The notes under the pieces: generated by a model
Databases searched by the model: none
What the model was told of the DNA's origin: nothing
Seen by the model: only the letters and a program-made list of their open reading frames with translations
Part shown: positions 18,244-26,498 of the stretch, piece by piece
How positions within the stretch are numbered: the first letter of the stretch is position 1
Layout: the number at the start of each line of letters is the position of its first letter
Translations under genes and position numbers: made by a program
Assembly (NCBI GenBank): GCA_963835955.1
Contig: CAWIHZ010000011.1
Span: 73,956 to 137,955 of the forward strand
Length of the DNA: 64,000 nt
Direction of reading: 5' to 3'
Origin: Roseiarcus sp963835955
GTDB taxonomy: Bacteria > Pseudomonadota > Alphaproteobacteria > Rhizobiales > Beijerinckiaceae

Positions 18244-19338
18244 CTATCCGGAGGCGTTTTTGGCGCTGGGCGGCTGATCGACAACAAGGTCGGGCTTCAA
18301 TCGCAAAACAGCCCGCGCGCCGACGGCGGGCGAGTCAAATTCCAACATCGCATCCAGCGATCGCGCCATGGCCTCCACGATTCTCCCGCCGAGTCCGCCG
18401 CCTTTGGCGCCGCCTTTGGCGAGTCCGACGCCATCGTCTTCGATCGTTAAAATCAGACCGCCGGCCGGAATTCGCTCGAGGCGCACGCGCACCTCCCCCC
18501 CTCCACCATCGGGATAGGCGTATTTGACTGCATTGGTGATCAACTCGGTGGCGATCATGCCGACCGCCACCGCTCTATCGGTGCTTGTCCAGGCATTCGC
18601 CGCATTGGCTGAGAAAGTGATTGTCTGGGCCTCGGCGACGATGGACCTGCGAAGCTCATCGACCAGCGCCGCCAGATAGGCGACCAAGTCGACGCTACCG
18701 ACATCTTCCGAGGTATAGAGCGTCCGATGAAGGTTGGCGATCGCGGCGATTCGGGCTTGGGTTTCCGCAAGCACTGACTTCGCGCTTGCTTCAGGAACGT
18801 CGGCGGCCTGCATCCGCACCAGTGAGACGACCAGGGCCAGACTGTTGGCGACCCTGTGATTGACTTCTTCCAGAAGCGCCATAGCACGGTCGCGCTCCTC
18901 GCGAATTTCGCTTTCGGCGCGTTTCCTCTCGCGCAGCTGCCTCGCCCGTTCCAGGGATTGCTCAAGCGCGGCGTGCAGTTGGACATTAAAATTCGAACCG
19001 ACGGTCTTGACGACGAAGTCGGCGGCGCCCCGCTTTAGCGCCTCGACCGCGACGGAAAGATCGGACGAGGCGGTGACATAGACGACCGGCGGCGCGTCTT
19101 GCAGGTCCTGAAGGACTCGGAGAAAATCCAGGCCCGACGAAGCGCCCAGATCATGATCCAGGATCACCGCGGCGACGCCGCCCCGTTGCACCCGCTCCAA
19201 TCCCGCCGCACTGTCGGCCGCATGCTCAACGGCGCGGCCGTGGCGGGCGAACTGTTTCTGGATCAGATGGACAAGAGCGATATCGTCGTCAATGCAGAGG
19301 ACCACTTCGTCGGCGCGGTCCTCAGCGACGCTGCTCAT
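18244..19338 (-). CDS. Receiver domain-HisKA_2 histidine kinase
   Basis: This 364-residue cytoplasmic protein has a receiver domain at residues 12-125 (acidic DDD at 17-19, likely phospho-Asp61 in VILDHDLG). A HisKA_2 dimerisation domain follows, with His at about 161 in EEVNHRVANSLALVVSL, then an HATPase domain (ATELITNAVKYAYPDG, IEDDGVGLAKGG). No membrane segment or PAS domain is present, so input must come through phosphorylation of the receiver. It follows a single-domain regulator and a CHASE3 kinase in one operon, suggesting a relay. HisKA_2 kinases in alphaproteobacteria often feed PhyR, which is encoded 3 kb away. Confidence 0.9.
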   Translation of the reverse strand: MSSVAEDRADEVVLCIDDDIALVHLIQKQFARHGRAVEHAADSAAGLERVQRGGVAAVILDHDLGASSGLDFLRVLQDLQDAPPVVYVTASSDLSVAVEALKRGAADFVVKTVGSNFNVQLHAALEQSLERARQLRERKRAESEIREERDRAMALLEEVNHRVANSLALVVSLVRMQAADVPEASAKSVLAETQARIAAIANLHRTLYTSEDVGSVDLVAYLAALVDELRRSIVAEAQTITFSANAANAWTSTDRAVAVGMIATELITNAVKYAYPDGGGGEVRVRLERIPAGGLILTIEDDGVGLAKGGAKGGGLGGRIVEAMARSLDAMLEFDSPAVGARAVLRLKPDLVVDQPPSAKNASG

Positions 19339-19347
19339 AAGCCGCCC

Positions 19348-19794
19348 TCACGGTAACGTCGGCACTTGCACGACGGCGAAGAACAGGCCCAGCTGACGGA
19401 CCGCATTGGCGAAACCTTCGTATTCGACGGGCTTCGTTATGTAGACGTTCGCTCCCAGATCGTAGCAGCGCTGGACTTCTCGCTTATCGTCCGTCGTTGT
19501 CAAGATGAGAACCGGAGCGCTTCGGGTGTGAGCGTTCGCCTTCACCCGTCGCAAAATTTCGACGCCGGCCATGTCCGGAAGATTGAGATCGAGCAGAATT
19601 AACAGAGATCGTCCGGATGTCGCCTCGCCGGAACCATCGGCGCCCAGCAGAAATTCCAGGGCCTCGCCGCCAGTCCGAAAGGGCAAGATTTCGTTGTTCA
19701 CGCCCGCCCGGCGAATGTTTCGCTCAATCAAGCGCGCGTGACCTTCATCATCCTCGATCATGACGATCGATACCAGATTTCCATTTGGCGTCAT
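19348..19794 (-). CDS. CheY-like single-domain response regulator
   Basis: This 148-residue receiver domain has no output domain. The acidic pair EDD is near residue 14, the phospho-acceptor is in LILLDLNLPD, the switch Thr in LILTTTDD and the conserved Lys in YITKPVEYEGF. It resembles the Rcp1 subgroup that pairs with membrane or photoreceptor kinases. It overlaps the sensor kinase upstream by 4 bp and ends 9 bp before the receiver-kinase downstream, so it could pass phosphate between the two. Confidence 0.9.
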   Translation of the reverse strand: MTPNGNLVSIVMIEDDEGHARLIERNIRRAGVNNEILPFRTGGEALEFLLGADGSGEATSGRSLLILLDLNLPDMAGVEILRRVKANAHTRSAPVLILTTTDDKREVQRCYDLGANVYITKPVEYEGFANAVRQLGLFFAVVQVPTLP

Positions 19795-21287
19795 GCGCTG
19801 GACCTCATGTCGATTTCAATTCTGGGCGGCAGCAGGACCGTGAATGTGCTCCCGTATCCCAATCGGGACTCCAAAGTGACTTCTCCGCCAAGATTGCGCG
19901 CCATCGTCCGCACATAGGCGAGACCGATGCCTTCGCCCGCCACGTCTTGCGGCCCTGAACGACGAAACAGCTCGAACACCCGCTCGCGATCGCCCTCCGC
20001 AATTCCGCGACCGTTGTCCTCAATCTCGATGGCTACCTGGCCTGAGGGCAACCGTCGGGTGCGCGCATGGATCTGTATGGGCCGACCGGGAGCCCGGTAT
20101 TTTATCGCATTGTCGATCAGATTGTACACGATTTGCTCGAGTGATAGCCGATCGGTGATGATTTCACCCCCCTTCGAATCAACGCTCAATCCGCCGCCGC
20201 CGAGGCTGGTTTGATGATGCACGGCGTTGGCCGCTCTCTTCAGCAGCGCCTCGAGATTGACCCGTTCCGGTCGCTGCCTGCGGCCGCCCTCGCGCGAGAT
20301 TTTCAGGATCGCGTTAATCAGCTTGTCCATTTTGACTGCCGAAGAACGAATGAAATTGATCGCCTCCGGCACATCCACCGCCAATGCCAGTTGGGCCTCG
20401 GTCATGGCGACGCCGGGCGCGGCGCCCTCACCCTCTGATGCAAACTGCGCGGCCAGCGTTTTGAGGCTGGCTTCGAGCTCGCTGGTGAAGCCCATGATGT
20501 TGACGAGGGGCGATCTGAGGTCGTGGGTCACGATATAGGCGAAGCGTTGGATCTCGGCGTTCGCGCGCGCGAGCGCTTCGGTGCGCAGACGGACTCGCTG
20601 TTCCAGCTCTGCATTGAGCGTCTCGAGTTCGCCGCGGGCGTCAAGCAGCTCGCGCGTATATCTGATGATTGTCCATGCGGCGGCCGTGGCCATGGCGAAA
20701 ATAACGATCCCGCCGCCGACCGCCGCCAGGCGAAGCCACTGAATCTCCTGCCGTTGCTCAGCGATGCCGTCTCTCAACGCGTTATCGGATCGCTCGAGCA
20801 ACGACGCGAAAATGGCGCGCGCCTGGTCCATCAGATCGTTGCCGGCGTTCCCGCGCACGATCGTCATCGCCGCGCTCGATTGTCCGCTCCGCGCCAGGTC
20901 AACAGTCGTCTTCAATTCGGCGAGCTTGCTCTGAAGCAGAGGGGAAAGCCGCTCGATTGCGCGCCGAAGGGTGGGCAAGTCTCCGGCTTCGCCATTCAAT
21001 GCGCCAAGTCGCTCGGCAAAATGCGCGACAGCTTTTGTGTAGGGAGCAAGATACGCCTCATCGTGCGTCAGCAGATAGCCGCGCTGGCCGGTTTCCGCGT
21101 CCTGCATCAAAGACATCAAATCGACGGTCGCGGAGCGAATGGCGCGCGCTCTCAGCAATTGGGTGAAATTGGACTCCGCGTTCAATGACAGCCAAATCGA
21201 GGCGCCGGCGATAAAGGCGACGACCCCCAGCGAGGCCAGCACCAGGCCGACCGTGGTTCTGACGAACGTCGCCCGGGATTGGGCCAT
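19791..21287 (-). CDS. CHASE3-domain sensor histidine kinase
   Basis: This 498-residue membrane kinase has TM1 at about residues 11-33, a helical extracytoplasmic CHASE3 domain containing the typical DAETGQRGYLLTHDEAYLAPY, and TM2 near 185-205. A coiled-coil linker then leads to a HisKA domain with His at about 255 (VTHDLRSPLVNIMGF), followed by an HATPase domain (YNLIDNAIKYRAPG, EIEDNGRGIAEGD). All catalytic boxes are intact. It heads the three-gene signalling operon. The ligand is unknown. Confidence 0.92.
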   Translation of the reverse strand: MAQSRATFVRTTVGLVLASLGVVAFIAGASIWLSLNAESNFTQLLRARAIRSATVDLMSLMQDAETGQRGYLLTHDEAYLAPYTKAVAHFAERLGALNGEAGDLPTLRRAIERLSPLLQSKLAELKTTVDLARSGQSSAAMTIVRGNAGNDLMDQARAIFASLLERSDNALRDGIAEQRQEIQWLRLAAVGGGIVIFAMATAAAWTIIRYTRELLDARGELETLNAELEQRVRLRTEALARANAEIQRFAYIVTHDLRSPLVNIMGFTSELEASLKTLAAQFASEGEGAAPGVAMTEAQLALAVDVPEAINFIRSSAVKMDKLINAILKISREGGRRQRPERVNLEALLKRAANAVHHQTSLGGGGLSVDSKGGEIITDRLSLEQIVYNLIDNAIKYRAPGRPIQIHARTRRLPSGQVAIEIEDNGRGIAEGDRERVFELFRRSGPQDVAGEGIGLAYVRTMARNLGGEVTLESRLGYGSTFTVLLPPRIEIDMRSSA

Positions 21288-21414
21288 CGAGATATCCGCC
21301 TGGAGTCAAGCCTGTATGGGGTTCGGCCGCCGTGGAGGCAAGAGACCCGTTCCCGTGAACTCCTACGGGCCGCGCTACGTCAGCGGTATGGGCAAGGTCG
21401 GTTCCTCGACGTTT

Positions 21415-21439
21415 GGAACAAAACCCGCGTCCTCGCGTT
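21415..21439 (+). promoter_or_regulatory. EcfG-type (general stress) promoter, perfect match
   Basis: GGAAC at 21415-21419, a 16-bp spacer and CGTT at 21436-21439 match the alphaproteobacterial EcfG consensus exactly. It lies 35 bp before the lipoprotein start at 21474, the expected distance. Confidence 0.75.
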
Positions 21440-21473
21440 TATAGCGGTCAATCTCCTTCACAGGGTTCGCGCC

Positions 21474-21725
21474 ATGAACAAGATCGCATTCGCCTTGCTC
21501 GCGACACTCGCCTTGGGCGCCTGCGCCAGTCCGGAACAAACCGCCGGCACGACGGCTGGGGCCGTCGGCGGAGCGATTGTCGGCGGCCCGGTCGGCGCTG
21601 TCGTCGGCGGCGCGGCGGGCGCGGTTGTAACCGCTCCGGGCACTACAATGGGTGGCCACTACCGCCATCGATGCCATTATCGAGACCGGTACGGCCACCG
21701 TCATTACGGCTGGTGCCGCGGTTAG
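21474..21725 (+). CDS. Small Gly-rich lipoprotein
   Basis: This 83-residue protein has a signal peptide ending in the lipobox LALGAC and a central glycine-zipper-like hydrophobic stretch (AGAVGGAIVGGPVGAVVGGAAGAVV). The C-terminus is rich in His, Tyr and Arg (HYRHRCHYRDRYGHRHYGW). Such glycine-zipper proteins usually sit in the envelope. The ATG at 21474 is the only start that gives a signal peptide. The EcfG-type promoter suggests stress induction. Confidence 0.8.
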   Translation: MNKIAFALLATLALGACASPEQTAGTTAGAVGGAIVGGPVGAVVGGAAGAVVTAPGTTMGGHYRHRCHYRDRYGHRHYGWCRG

Positions 21726-21738
21726 GCTTCGTGGAGGG

Positions 21739-21764
21739 CCGCGGCTTCCCCGGGGAAGCCGCGG
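21739..21764 (+). terminator. 13-bp palindromic hairpin after the lipoprotein gene
   Basis: CCGCGGCTTCCCC is followed directly by its inverted complement, giving a very stable hairpin 13 bp past the stop codon. No U-run follows, so it may act as an mRNA stabiliser as well as a terminator. Confidence 0.5.
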
Positions 21765-21847
21765 GCGGGCCCGAAGCAGCTCTTTGCGAGGGTGGCGGCC
21801 ATTTCGCTTGGCGGCGCAGCTTGTCCGCGACTGAGCGGAGACGAGCC

Positions 21848-22096
21848 ATGGACTACGAGACGCGGCAGATGCATCGGCGGGCCCTCGTCGTCGCGGCGAC
21901 GGGAATATTCTTTGGCGCGCTCTGGCAAGCGTCGCTGATCAACGCGACCGGCGAGGCGTCCTCACCGATCCGCCCCGGCGGCAGCGCGCTGGCTTGCGCC
22001 TCCACGAAACGTCCCCCGCGTCGCGCTCTCGTCGTCCCCGATCAGCCGAGCGTCCTCAAGATCGCCGATCGCGCCTTGACGACGGGTTCGAACTGA
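21848..22096 (+). CDS. Small hypothetical protein with one membrane segment
   Basis: This 82-residue protein starts at ATG 21848 behind a good CGGAG site. A charged N-terminus (MDYETRQMHRR) precedes a hydrophobic segment (ALVVAATGIFFGALWQASLI), followed by a Pro/Arg/Ser-rich tail. I do not recognise the family. It may be cotranscribed with the lipoprotein, although a strong hairpin lies between them. Confidence 0.5.
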   Translation: MDYETRQMHRRALVVAATGIFFGALWQASLINATGEASSPIRPGGSALACASTKRPPRRALVVPDQPSVLKIADRALTTGSN

Positions 22097-22167
22097 CCGC
22101 TCTCGCATAAGAGAATCATTCCCGAGGGGCAGGGAGTTCCCCGAGCCCCGTGTCGGATTTGCCAAGG

Positions 22168-22986
22168 CTAGCCGGTCTGACGGCGCCGGCCAGCAGGGCC
22201 GCCCCCCGCCCGGCGGTCGAAGAAGAGGGCCTGGCTAATCGTAGCTCGGACCGTATCCGCCTGGAACGGTTTTGTGATCAGGAACGCGGGCTCCGGCTTC
22301 TCGCCCGTCAGCAGGCGCTCCGGATAAGCCGTGATGAAAATCACCGGCACGTCGATTGAGGTCAAAATTTCGTTGACCGCCGCCAACCCGGAACTGCCAT
22401 CCGCCAGATGAATGTCGGCGAGGACCAGACCCGGCTCTCGCACCCGGACGCTAGCGATCGCCTCCTTGTGCGTTCGGGCGATTCCGGTCACGCTATGGCC
22501 GAGCTCCTGCACCATCGTTTCAATGTCCAGGGCGATGACTGGCTCATCTTCGATAATGAGAATGTCGGTCGCCACCTGCTGAGCGATTTCTCGTCCCGCC
22601 TGGGAGATCAGCGCGCCGACCGACTCGCGCGAACGGTCGAGAATGGCTGCGATTTCCACAACGGAGAAGCCCTCGACGGCGTGTAAGAGAAACGCCTGGC
22701 GCGGCAAGGGGGTGATCGCATCGAGGTTGCGCTCGACCGCGTTCTTTGGCTCGGAGTCGAAGCTGTTGGACGAGGCCGGCGGAACGGTCGAACTCCATAA
22801 TCTGAGGAAAACCTTGTACAGGGCTTGCCGAGCGGGCAGATCCTTCGGGAACGCGTCCGGATCGACATTGAGGGCCTCGAGCGTCGCGACAACGTGAGCG
22901 TCGCCGCCTTTCTGCGAGCCCGCGATCAGACGCGCGAATCGGCGCAACACCGGCAATTCCGGCGCCACTTGTCGAGCGATCGACAT
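22168..22986 (-). CDS. phyR: General stress response regulator PhyR
   Basis: This 272-residue protein has an N-terminal sigma-factor-like domain (residues about 10-135, with LPRQAFLLHAVEGFSVVEIAAILDRS resembling region 4) and a C-terminal receiver (IIEDEPVIALDIE, phospho-Asp191 in LADIHLADGSSG, Lys in FLITKPF). Phosphorylated PhyR binds the anti-sigma factor NepR and frees EcfG. The ATG at 22986 has a GGAGG six bases upstream; the frame is open further up but without similarity. Unusually, neither nepR nor ecfG lies beside it. Confidence 0.93.
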   Translation of the reverse strand: MSIARQVAPELPVLRRFARLIAGSQKGGDAHVVATLEALNVDPDAFPKDLPARQALYKVFLRLWSSTVPPASSNSFDSEPKNAVERNLDAITPLPRQAFLLHAVEGFSVVEIAAILDRSRESVGALISQAGREIAQQVATDILIIEDEPVIALDIETMVQELGHSVTGIARTHKEAIASVRVREPGLVLADIHLADGSSGLAAVNEILTSIDVPVIFITAYPERLLTGEKPEPAFLITKPFQADTVRATISQALFFDRRAGGGPAGRRRQTG

Positions 22987-23063
22987 TCCGGTCCTCCAGT
23001 CAAGACCGACCAAGGAACATTCGGGCGCCCGGCTTTGCAAGCATTTTATTTTTTGTATTTTCG

Positions 23064-23088
23064 GGAACAATTCGGTTGGACGGTCGTT
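23064..23088 (+). promoter_or_regulatory. EcfG-type promoter, perfect match
   Basis: GGAAC at 23064-23068, a 16-bp spacer and CGTT at 23085-23088. It points away from phyR towards the small ORF at 23190 and the degenerate kinase at 23522, placing these under probable general-stress control. Confidence 0.75.
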
Positions 23089-23189
23089 GGTTAACTTCGA
23101 GCGGCGGAAAGCGCTGCAGGCGGGCGCTGATTTTGGCCGAAGATCCATACGCCATTCCGCCTCTTATTTGAGTGAGTTACGGTGCCGAC

Positions 23190-23525
23190 ATGGACGGGGC
23201 GGAACTGATGGATCGGCTCCGCCGCGCAACCGGCGGGTCAGCGCCAATTCCGGCGGAGGCGGCTGTGCGCGGCAGCGCTTGGCCGCGCGATCGAGACGAT
23301 CGCCGGAAAACACCAAATCTTAACCAAGCCTTTGCTATCACTCTATCTTTGGACGAGCTTATCAATTTGGCGATGGCCCGGCTGCCGCGGCGCGCCCCCG
23401 ATGCCGAACGTCAAGTCCGGTGCGCGTGGCCCGCGGGGAGCAAGCTGCCACGGATCGCCAGCCGGGAACTTCAACCGCCGGGCTCCAACGGGAACGGCGT
23501 CGGCTCTCTAATTCTTAAGCCATGA
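23190..23525 (+). CDS. Hypothetical protein between the stress promoter and the kinase
   Basis: This 111-residue protein, starting at ATG 23190 (an in-frame GTG lies at 23172), has no membrane segment and no domain that I recognise. It is not NepR-like, although a nepR gene would be expected here. The middle part (AFAITLSLDELINLAMARLPRR) may be helical. Its stop overlaps the ATG of the kinase gene by 4 bp, which supports real translation and coupling. Confidence 0.45.
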   Translation: MDGAELMDRLRRATGGSAPIPAEAAVRGSAWPRDRDDRRKTPNLNQAFAITLSLDELINLAMARLPRRAPDAERQVRCAWPAGSKLPRIASRELQPPGSNGNGVGSLILKP

Positions 23526-25216
23526 GAATTCTCAGCCTGTTTCGCGATGTCAAGAGTCGTCTGCTGGCGCTGGTCGCATTGATTATTGTGCCGGTTGCAC
23601 TGGTCACGATCGCGTTGGCGTCCGCGAACGACCGTTCTTTGTCGAGCAGCATCGACCGTCAGTGGCGACAATCAACCGGCGACTACGCAATCAGAACCCG
23701 CATCTGGGCCAAAAGCGCGTGGCGAACCTTGTTGTCGTCAGGGGCGAGTGCGGCCAGCGTACGCGACGACGATGACTTATGCGGCACAATGCTCCGCGAT
23801 GTGGTCGCCAGCAACGACGGTTACGAGGCGCTGCGAATCGACTTCAGCGACGGGCGAATTTGCGCCGGCGCGGAAGATCCCGAATTTGCAAGCGTCGCGC
23901 GCGAAATCAGTGCGAAGTTGCGATCCAAGCCAAGGGTGGAGTTCTCGCCGGGCATGAAACTCGCCGCGGGCGTGTTTCCAATTCACGATCGCAACCTGTT
24001 TGCACTCCAAATCGACGCGCCTGCGACAGCCCGGCAGAAATGGATCGCAACCGCGATTGTCAATCCAATCTTGCTGACACGGGTCTTCGAACTCAATCCC
24101 GATGGACACGACATCGTGGCGCTAATGGAGCGCGGCCAGATCATTGTCGCGGCGAGCGGGCCAATTCCGTCCGACGCGCGCTGGCTGCCGGCGACTGAGG
24201 CGATCGGCGTCGGCTACCAGGTCACATCGACGCCCTCCCGGTCAGGGGCGACATTCAGCTACGCGACAGAGCCGGCGCTTGGATCGGACTTCTATATTCT
24301 CAGCCGTTTCGACAATTCGGCCCGCCAGATCGCCAAGCTGCGCTTTCTGGTGCTCGCGCTCGCGCCGCTGATCATGCTGGCGACGCTCTATCTCGCTTAT
24401 TCTCGCGCCATTCAATCGGAACTGTTGCGTTGGTTCGACGGAATCAAAGCGGCGATGTTGGCCCGCAAATTGGGAACCGGCGCGCTGCTCGCCCCCGAAG
24501 ATGATGACATGCCGGACGAGTTGCGAGACCTTGCGGCGGCATTCAACGAGATGGCGCAGGAGTCGGCGTTGCGCGAGCAGTCGCTGAAGTCCTCGCTCGC
24601 TGAGAATGAATTCCTGCTGCGAGAACTGCATCATCGGGTGAAAACCAGCCTGCAGATCATCCAGAGCTACTTGTCGTTGACCCGCCGATTGGATCCCGCG
24701 GCGGCGAATCAAAGCGGCATCGTGGCGCTGGAGGCGCGCGTTCGGGTGCTCTCCATTGCCTATCGCAAGGCGCTTTCCGAGGGGCGGATGCGCGACGTCC
24801 GGATCCGCCAGTTCGCTGCGGAGATCGTCGACAGCCTTTCGCAGTCTTTTCAGCGACCCGGCCTCGCGCTCGAGTTGAAGGCGGACGTTCGCGCCGCGTT
24901 GATGATCGATCGAGCCATTCCATTCGGGCTGGCGCTGGTCGAAAGCGTCGTCGCCGGGATCGAGGCTGAGCGTGCCCACGTCGTGATTGTGCGGGTTGGC
25001 GAGCTTGACGACATGCAAGTCGAACTGCGCGTTTCCACCGACGGCGCGTTGGACGGGCTCAAGCCCAATCCAAGGTTGATGGCGGGTCTGGCGTTGCAGC
25101 TCGATGCGAGTGCGGAAGCGCCGGAGGCCGGGACAATCATCCGATGGCGGTTCCAGGCCGGGCCGCCGCCGATTCTCGTTTCGAACTACGAGACCGCGCC
25201 ATTCGCGTGGGTTTGA
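23522..25216 (+). CDS. Membrane HisKA_2 histidine kinase-like protein with a degenerate ATPase domain
   Basis: 564 residues. TM1 at about 13-33, a periplasmic domain of about 230 residues, TM2 near 278-300, a HAMP-like linker, and a HisKA_2 domain with His371 in ELHHRVKTSLQIIQSYLSL. The ATPase part is eroded: the N-box region reads ALVESVVAGIEAE with no Asn, the G1 box is reduced to STDGALDG and the G2 region to AGLALQLDA. It sits beside phyR behind an EcfG-type promoter. By analogy with PhyP of Sphingomonas it could act as a PhyR phosphatase or negative regulator rather than a kinase; that is inference. Confidence 0.8.
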   Translation: MRILSLFRDVKSRLLALVALIIVPVALVTIALASANDRSLSSSIDRQWRQSTGDYAIRTRIWAKSAWRTLLSSGASAASVRDDDDLCGTMLRDVVASNDGYEALRIDFSDGRICAGAEDPEFASVAREISAKLRSKPRVEFSPGMKLAAGVFPIHDRNLFALQIDAPATARQKWIATAIVNPILLTRVFELNPDGHDIVALMERGQIIVAASGPIPSDARWLPATEAIGVGYQVTSTPSRSGATFSYATEPALGSDFYILSRFDNSARQIAKLRFLVLALAPLIMLATLYLAYSRAIQSELLRWFDGIKAAMLARKLGTGALLAPEDDDMPDELRDLAAAFNEMAQESALREQSLKSSLAENEFLLRELHHRVKTSLQIIQSYLSLTRRLDPAAANQSGIVALEARVRVLSIAYRKALSEGRMRDVRIRQFAAEIVDSLSQSFQRPGLALELKADVRAALMIDRAIPFGLALVESVVAGIEAERAHVVIVRVGELDDMQVELRVSTDGALDGLKPNPRLMAGLALQLDASAEAPEAGTIIRWRFQAGPPPILVSNYETAPFAWV

Positions 25217-25679
25217 CGCCGAGTCTCGGTGATCGGATCCAAACGACGGGCGATCCAGACATCGTCTGATAATCGACGATGATGGCCTGGGGCCGCCGGA
25301 CGGATTCGAATCGAGCGAGGCGCGAAGCGCGGGCCTGATATTCGTGAATTCGTTCGCTCGGCAGATCGGCGGATCGTTTCGGCTGGAAAGCCGGTTTCGC
25401 GGCGCGCGATCGGCGCTGACGTTTTAGAGTCTCGCGGCAAGCGCGCCTTAAAGTCTCGCGGCGAGCGCGCCGAACAACGCCGCGGAACCGCCCGGGTTCG
25501 GCTCAAACGCGGGTCCATGCCTTCGCGCGCTTCCTATTATGTTCCTTCAAGAAAATAGATGGCCCTTTCGCTTTCCCCGGGCGCGGATCCGGCGGATGGG
25601 AACATTCGCCGGCGCTTTAGGTTTCAATCTCAGGGTTTTGGCGCGCAATCCGCCAACCCGAAAAAAAGGAGTTCGATCT
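25217..25679. other. Intergenic region before csbD
   Basis: About 460 bp without a convincing gene. It holds a direct duplication of AGTCTCGCGGC with GAGCGCGCC-like pieces near 25430-25470 and the EcfG-like motif upstream of csbD. Nothing else is seen. Confidence 0.5.
25599..25623 (+). promoter_or_regulatory. Probable EcfG-type promoter of csbD
   Basis: GGAAC at 25599-25603 and, after 16 bp, GGTT at 25620-25623, one mismatch from CGTT. It lies about 57 bp before the csbD start. CsbD-like genes are common members of alphaproteobacterial stress regulons. Confidence 0.55.
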
Positions 25680-25886
25680 ATGGACTGGAATCGAGTCGAA
25701 GGAAACTGGAAGCAGGTCAAGGGCAAGGTCAAGGAGCATTGGGGCAAACTGACCGACGATGATCTCAACGTCATCGATGGCAAGCGCGACCAGCTGGAAG
25801 GCAAGATTCAGGAGCGCTACGGCATTCAGAAGGACATCGCGCGCAAGGAGATCGACGACTGGTACGGAAGGCAGAGCTGGCGCTGA
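25680..25886 (+). CDS. CsbD-family stress protein
   Basis: This 68-residue hydrophilic protein carries the CsbD signature (WNRVEGNWKQVKGKVKEHWG, GKRDQLEGKIQERYG). The biochemical role of the family is unknown, but it accumulates in general stress. The ATG at 25680 follows AGGAG at 25667-25671 at 8-bp spacing. Confidence 0.93.
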   Translation: MDWNRVEGNWKQVKGKVKEHWGKLTDDDLNVIDGKRDQLEGKIQERYGIQKDIARKEIDDWYGRQSWR

Positions 25887-25953
25887 AACCCGCGGGCGCC
25901 GGCCCTGTGGTCGGCTCAGCCTCAATTTGCGCTTTCAGCCCTTTCAGCCCTTT

Positions 25954-25987
25954 GGATCGCCGCGCAGCCAAACCAGCGCGGCGATCC
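25954..25987. terminator. Bidirectional terminator between csbD and the YjbQ gene
   Basis: A perfect 12-bp stem, GGATCGCCGCGC / GCGCGGCGATCC, with a 10-base loop lies between two convergent genes. A TTT precedes the stem on the plus strand, and TTAT follows within a few bases of its 3' arm. Confidence 0.75.
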
Positions 25988-25992
25988 GCTTA

Positions 25993-26412
25993 TCATTCCC
26001 CCAGAAAATGCGCGACGATTTCTCGGCGGCGGCGCGCGCGCCGATGCTCAAAGAGATAGATCCCCTGCCATGTCCCCAAAGCGAGCCTGCCGTCGATGAC
26101 CGGAATCGCGAGTTGGACTGCGGTCAGCGACGCACGGATGTGAGCGGGCATGTCGTCGGGCCCTTCGTCGCCATGCAAATAGCGCCCGGGTTCCTCAGGC
26201 GCCAGCGCTTCAAAAAACAACTCGAGATCGGTGCGAACCTCCGGCGCGGCGTTCTCCTGAATGAGGAGACTGGCGGATGTGTGGCGGCAAAACAGCGTCA
26301 CCAATCCCGATCGCGCCTCGTTGCGCTTGAGCCAATCCGCAACTTCGGTCGTGATCTCGACGAGGCCGCGACCTGACGTCGCTATCTTCAGAACCTCAGC
26401 GGTCTGACGCAT
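25993..26412 (-). CDS. YjbQ / UPF0047 family protein
   Basis: This 139-residue protein shows the family features: RHTSASLLIQENAAPEVRTDLE in the first half, and the metal-coordinating His/Glu region ending in GTWQGIYLFEHRRARRRREIV. Members are trimeric; E. coli YjbQ has weak thiamine-phosphate-synthase activity. The physiological role is unclear. It is convergent with csbD. Confidence 0.9.
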   Translation of the reverse strand: MRQTAEVLKIATSGRGLVEITTEVADWLKRNEARSGLVTLFCRHTSASLLIQENAAPEVRTDLELFFEALAPEEPGRYLHGDEGPDDMPAHIRASLTAVQLAIPVIDGRLALGTWQGIYLFEHRRARRRREIVAHFLGE

Positions 26413-26431
26413 CGCGGACGTGCCAACAGCG

Positions 26432-26457
26432 GGAACAATCGCGCGATCGCGGCGGTT
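26432..26457 (+). promoter_or_regulatory. Possible EcfG-like promoter before the DUF3309 gene
   Basis: GGAAC at 26432-26436, 17 bp, GGTT at 26454-26457, about 40 bp before the start at 26499. One mismatch and a longer spacer make it the weakest of the four sites. Confidence 0.35.
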
Positions 26458-26498
26458 CTGGAACGGCAGAGCGAGCGGCGGCAGAGCGAGGCGAGAAA

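Noticed and set aside
9603..18250. Phage- or ICE-type integration with a duplicated tRNA 3' end as att site
   Set aside because: No copy of the tRNA-Gly 3' end was found near the right border, and no integrase gene is present.
20523..21188. 221-codon plus-strand frame opposite the CHASE3 kinase
   Set aside because: It is antisense to a well-supported kinase and has no recognisable domain.
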